From Klugiella xanthotipulae (GTDB lineage: Bacteria > Actinomycetota > Actinomycetes > Actinomycetales > Microbacteriaceae): DNA of 64,000 bases. The notes under the pieces were generated by a model, which was not told the DNA's origin, searched no databases, and saw only the letters and a program-made list of their open reading frames with translations. The stretch lies in contig NZ_VFPN01000003.1 of assembly GCF_006716695.1 (NCBI RefSeq), positions 434,001 through 498,000 of the forward strand, in the 5' to 3' direction. Positions 62,696 to 64,000 of the stretch are shown here, in pieces; position 1 is the stretch's first letter; each line of letters starts with the position of its first letter. Made by a program: the position numbers and the translations under genes.

Positions 62696-63510
62696 GCGCC
62701 AACACTCCCCTCCGCAGCGCCCCCGGTCTCCCCCTCAAGATCTCGAATGTGAGCAAATCCTTCGCCACGAATCGCGACGTCCGACCCGTGCTCACTGACA
62801 TCTCGATAACCGTCAACCGCGGTGAGTTTGTCTCGCTGATCGGCCCGAGTGGCTGCGGTAAAAGCACGCTGTTCAATATCCTCGCAGGCCTCGACAGGGC
62901 CGACAGCGGCGAAGTTGTTATTGATGGGGTCACACTCCCCCTCACCGGTTCGGCTAAGCGTTTCCGGCACAGGGCGGCTCACTGCGCCTACATGCCACAG
63001 GACGATGTACTCTTCCCCTGGCGCACCGTTCTCGATAACGCGATTCTGGGGTTGCAGATCGCCGGAACAGGGCGGGCCGAGGCCCGGGCTCGGGCGCGCG
63101 ATCTCTTTCCCGCTTTTGGCTTGACCGGGTTCGAGGATGCCCACCCCGAGCATCTCTCCGGTGGGATGCGCCAGCGGGTGGCCCTGCTCCGTACGGTGCT
63201 TCAGGGCACCAACACTCTCCTTCTTGACGAACCCTTTGGGGCGCTCGACTCGCTCACCCGCACCGATATGCAGGACTGGTTACACGGTATGTGGCGCGAT
63301 ATGGGGTGGACGATACTACTTATTACCCATGACATTCGTGAAGCAGTGCGACTCTCGGATCGAGTCATTGCGCTCACACCGCGACCCGCATCAGTGCGCG
63401 GCATTATCGAACTATCGCGGCCACGGGGTGACGGCTTCGAGCCATCCATCACATCGCAGGAGATGATGCGGGCGGAGACCACTCTCACCACACTGCTGCA
63501 CAACACCTAG
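62692..63510 (+). CDS. thiZ: ABC transporter ATP-binding protein ThiZ
   Basis: Protein of 272 aa with the ATPase motifs LIGPSGCGKSTLFNILAGL (Walker A, about 48), the Q-loop region MPQDDVLFPWRTVL, HLSGGMRQRVALLRTVLQG (signature), NTLLLDEPFGALD (Walker B) and ITHDIREAVRLSDR (H-loop). It energises ThiX. ATG 62692 (MSANTPLRS) overlaps the thiX stop (ATGA); an apparent longer frame to 61834 is a shadow. It ends the tenA-thiYXZ operon, 25 bp before the 3' end of the convergent dnaE. No terminator is evident there. Confidence 0.94.
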   Translation: MSANTPLRSAPGLPLKISNVSKSFATNRDVRPVLTDISITVNRGEFVSLIGPSGCGKSTLFNILAGLDRADSGEVVIDGVTLPLTGSAKRFRHRAAHCAYMPQDDVLFPWRTVLDNAILGLQIAGTGRAEARARARDLFPAFGLTGFEDAHPEHLSGGMRQRVALLRTVLQGTNTLLLDEPFGALDSLTRTDMQDWLHGMWRDMGWTILLITHDIREAVRLSDRVIALTPRPASVRGIIELSRPRGDGFEPSITSQEMMRAETTLTTLLHNT

Positions 63511-63535
63511 CAAGAAGCGGTAACCGGAGACCACT

Positions 63536-64000
63536 CTAAGACAGAGAGCTCGGACCGAGGAGTCCCTTTACATCACCGAAGAAGTCTGCACTCACCGTCA
63601 CGCTATAGGGCACCTCAAAGACACGAATAACGTCGTTGGTGAGGAGGTGCAACCGCACCTCGTTCTGACCGGGATGCCGACCTAGCACCTCCCGCAGGTC
63701 ACGGATCACCTTTTCCGTGGCACGGCGATCCTGCACCGAGATCTCGATGGGCGCGCCAACCTCAGCCACAGCCACCTCCGGCAGGCTCACTCCGTAGGCG
63801 TGCATCGACATCCCGTCGTCGCGTGCGTTGATCTTACCCCGCACCGACGCGATCGAGTCACTCTCGAGAATTGGCCCAAACTCCAGGTATGACTTACCCA
63901 TGAGTAGCACCTGCAACTCACCCGTAAAATCTTCGACCGTAATCATGCCGTACTGGTTGCCAGACTTGGCTACGCGGTGCTGCACACTCGTGATGAGCCC
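63536..64000 (-). CDS. dnaE: DNA polymerase III subunit alpha DnaE (C-terminal 154 residues only)
   Basis: The frame runs off the right edge on the minus strand. The visible C-terminus contains the OB-fold entry GLITSVQHRVAKSGNQYGMI, LQVLLMGKSYLEF, SVRGKINARDDGMSMHAYGV, RATEKVIRDLREVLGRHPGQ and the closing ADFFGDVKGLLGPSSLS, matching the end of actinobacterial DnaE1. This is the replicative polymerase; polymerase and PHP domains lie outside the window. The match is to the end of the replicative type rather than the error-prone DnaE2. Confidence 0.88.
   Translation of the reverse strand, partial: GLITSVQHRVAKSGNQYGMITVEDFTGELQVLLMGKSYLEFGPILESDSIASVRGKINARDDGMSMHAYGVSLPEVAVAEVGAPIEISVQDRRATEKVIRDLREVLGRHPGQNEVRLHLLTNDVIRVFEVPYSVTVSADFFGDVKGLLGPSSLS

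Overview
The window looks like chromosome of a mycothiol-producing actinomycete, most likely order Micrococcales and probably Microbacteriaceae. This rests on mshC and a mycothiol-dependent nitroreductase-like protein, on the pafBC-tatAC-helY, ctaC/erpA and nei-rpiB-pepN-glbO-ettA-ssb gene neighbourhoods (recognised from memory as actinobacterial), on moderately high GC, and on frequent GTG starts with overlapping stop/start codons. Genus assignment is inference.

Layout. 1-11333 (minus): a long run ordered M20 dipeptidase, uppP, mshC, HAD phosphatase, trmI, FKBP lipoprotein, pafB, pafC, tatA, tatC, helY (cut by the window edge). 11477-14640: tRNA-Leu(GAG) followed by a decayed integrative region holding an IS1249-like transposase wreck, a tyrosine-integrase wreck, one intact orphan membrane protein and an IS3-type wreck. 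14638-18520 (minus): erpA, then ctaC-ctaD-ctaF of cytochrome aa3 oxidase plus an appended GNAT gene. 18689-22806: a DUF3043-like membrane protein, the hisD-nrdR-pyrD cluster and a flavin reductase. 22803-28785 (minus): cydA-cydB, a terminator, then cydD-cydC, so both an aa3-type and a bd-type oxidase are encoded here. 29000-35023: DedA, an App1-like phosphatase, a FUSC-like protein, YceI, a TauE/SafE permease and an Amidohydro_3 enzyme. 35040-49682: a block resembling the mycobacterial Rv2464c-Rv2478c region (nei, rpiB, nitroreductase, pepN, truncated globin, thioesterase, ettA, ssb paralogue), with inserted mscS-type channel, AI-2E family protein, a TesB thioesterase and a wrecked FAD dehydrogenase gene. 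49885-52673: msrA, an EamA exporter, a small orphan protein and nadE. 52711-63510: a thiamine locus of thiE, thiD, a MoeZ-like activator, thiO-thiS-thiG and tenA-thiY-thiX-thiZ. 63536-64000: the 3' end of dnaE.

The thiamine locus is the most informative part. Three TPP riboswitch aptamers (before thiD, thiO and tenA) are visible. In each, the GA-rich 3' strand of the aptamer core lies 9-11 nt before a start codon, as if it were the ribosome binding site itself. In the third case the start codon belongs to an unannotated 29-codon ORF whose stop overlaps the tenA start (GTGA), suggesting riboswitch control relayed by translational coupling. ThiC is absent from the window. TenA plus a ThiXYZ transporter points to pyrimidine salvage, while ThiO/ThiS/ThiG and the MoeZ-like protein cover thiazole synthesis.

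Another notable point is that pafBC sit next to trmI and an FKBP gene with no pup, dop, mpa, prcBA or pafA between them, so the proteasome genes that separate these neighbours in mycobacteria are missing from this interval.
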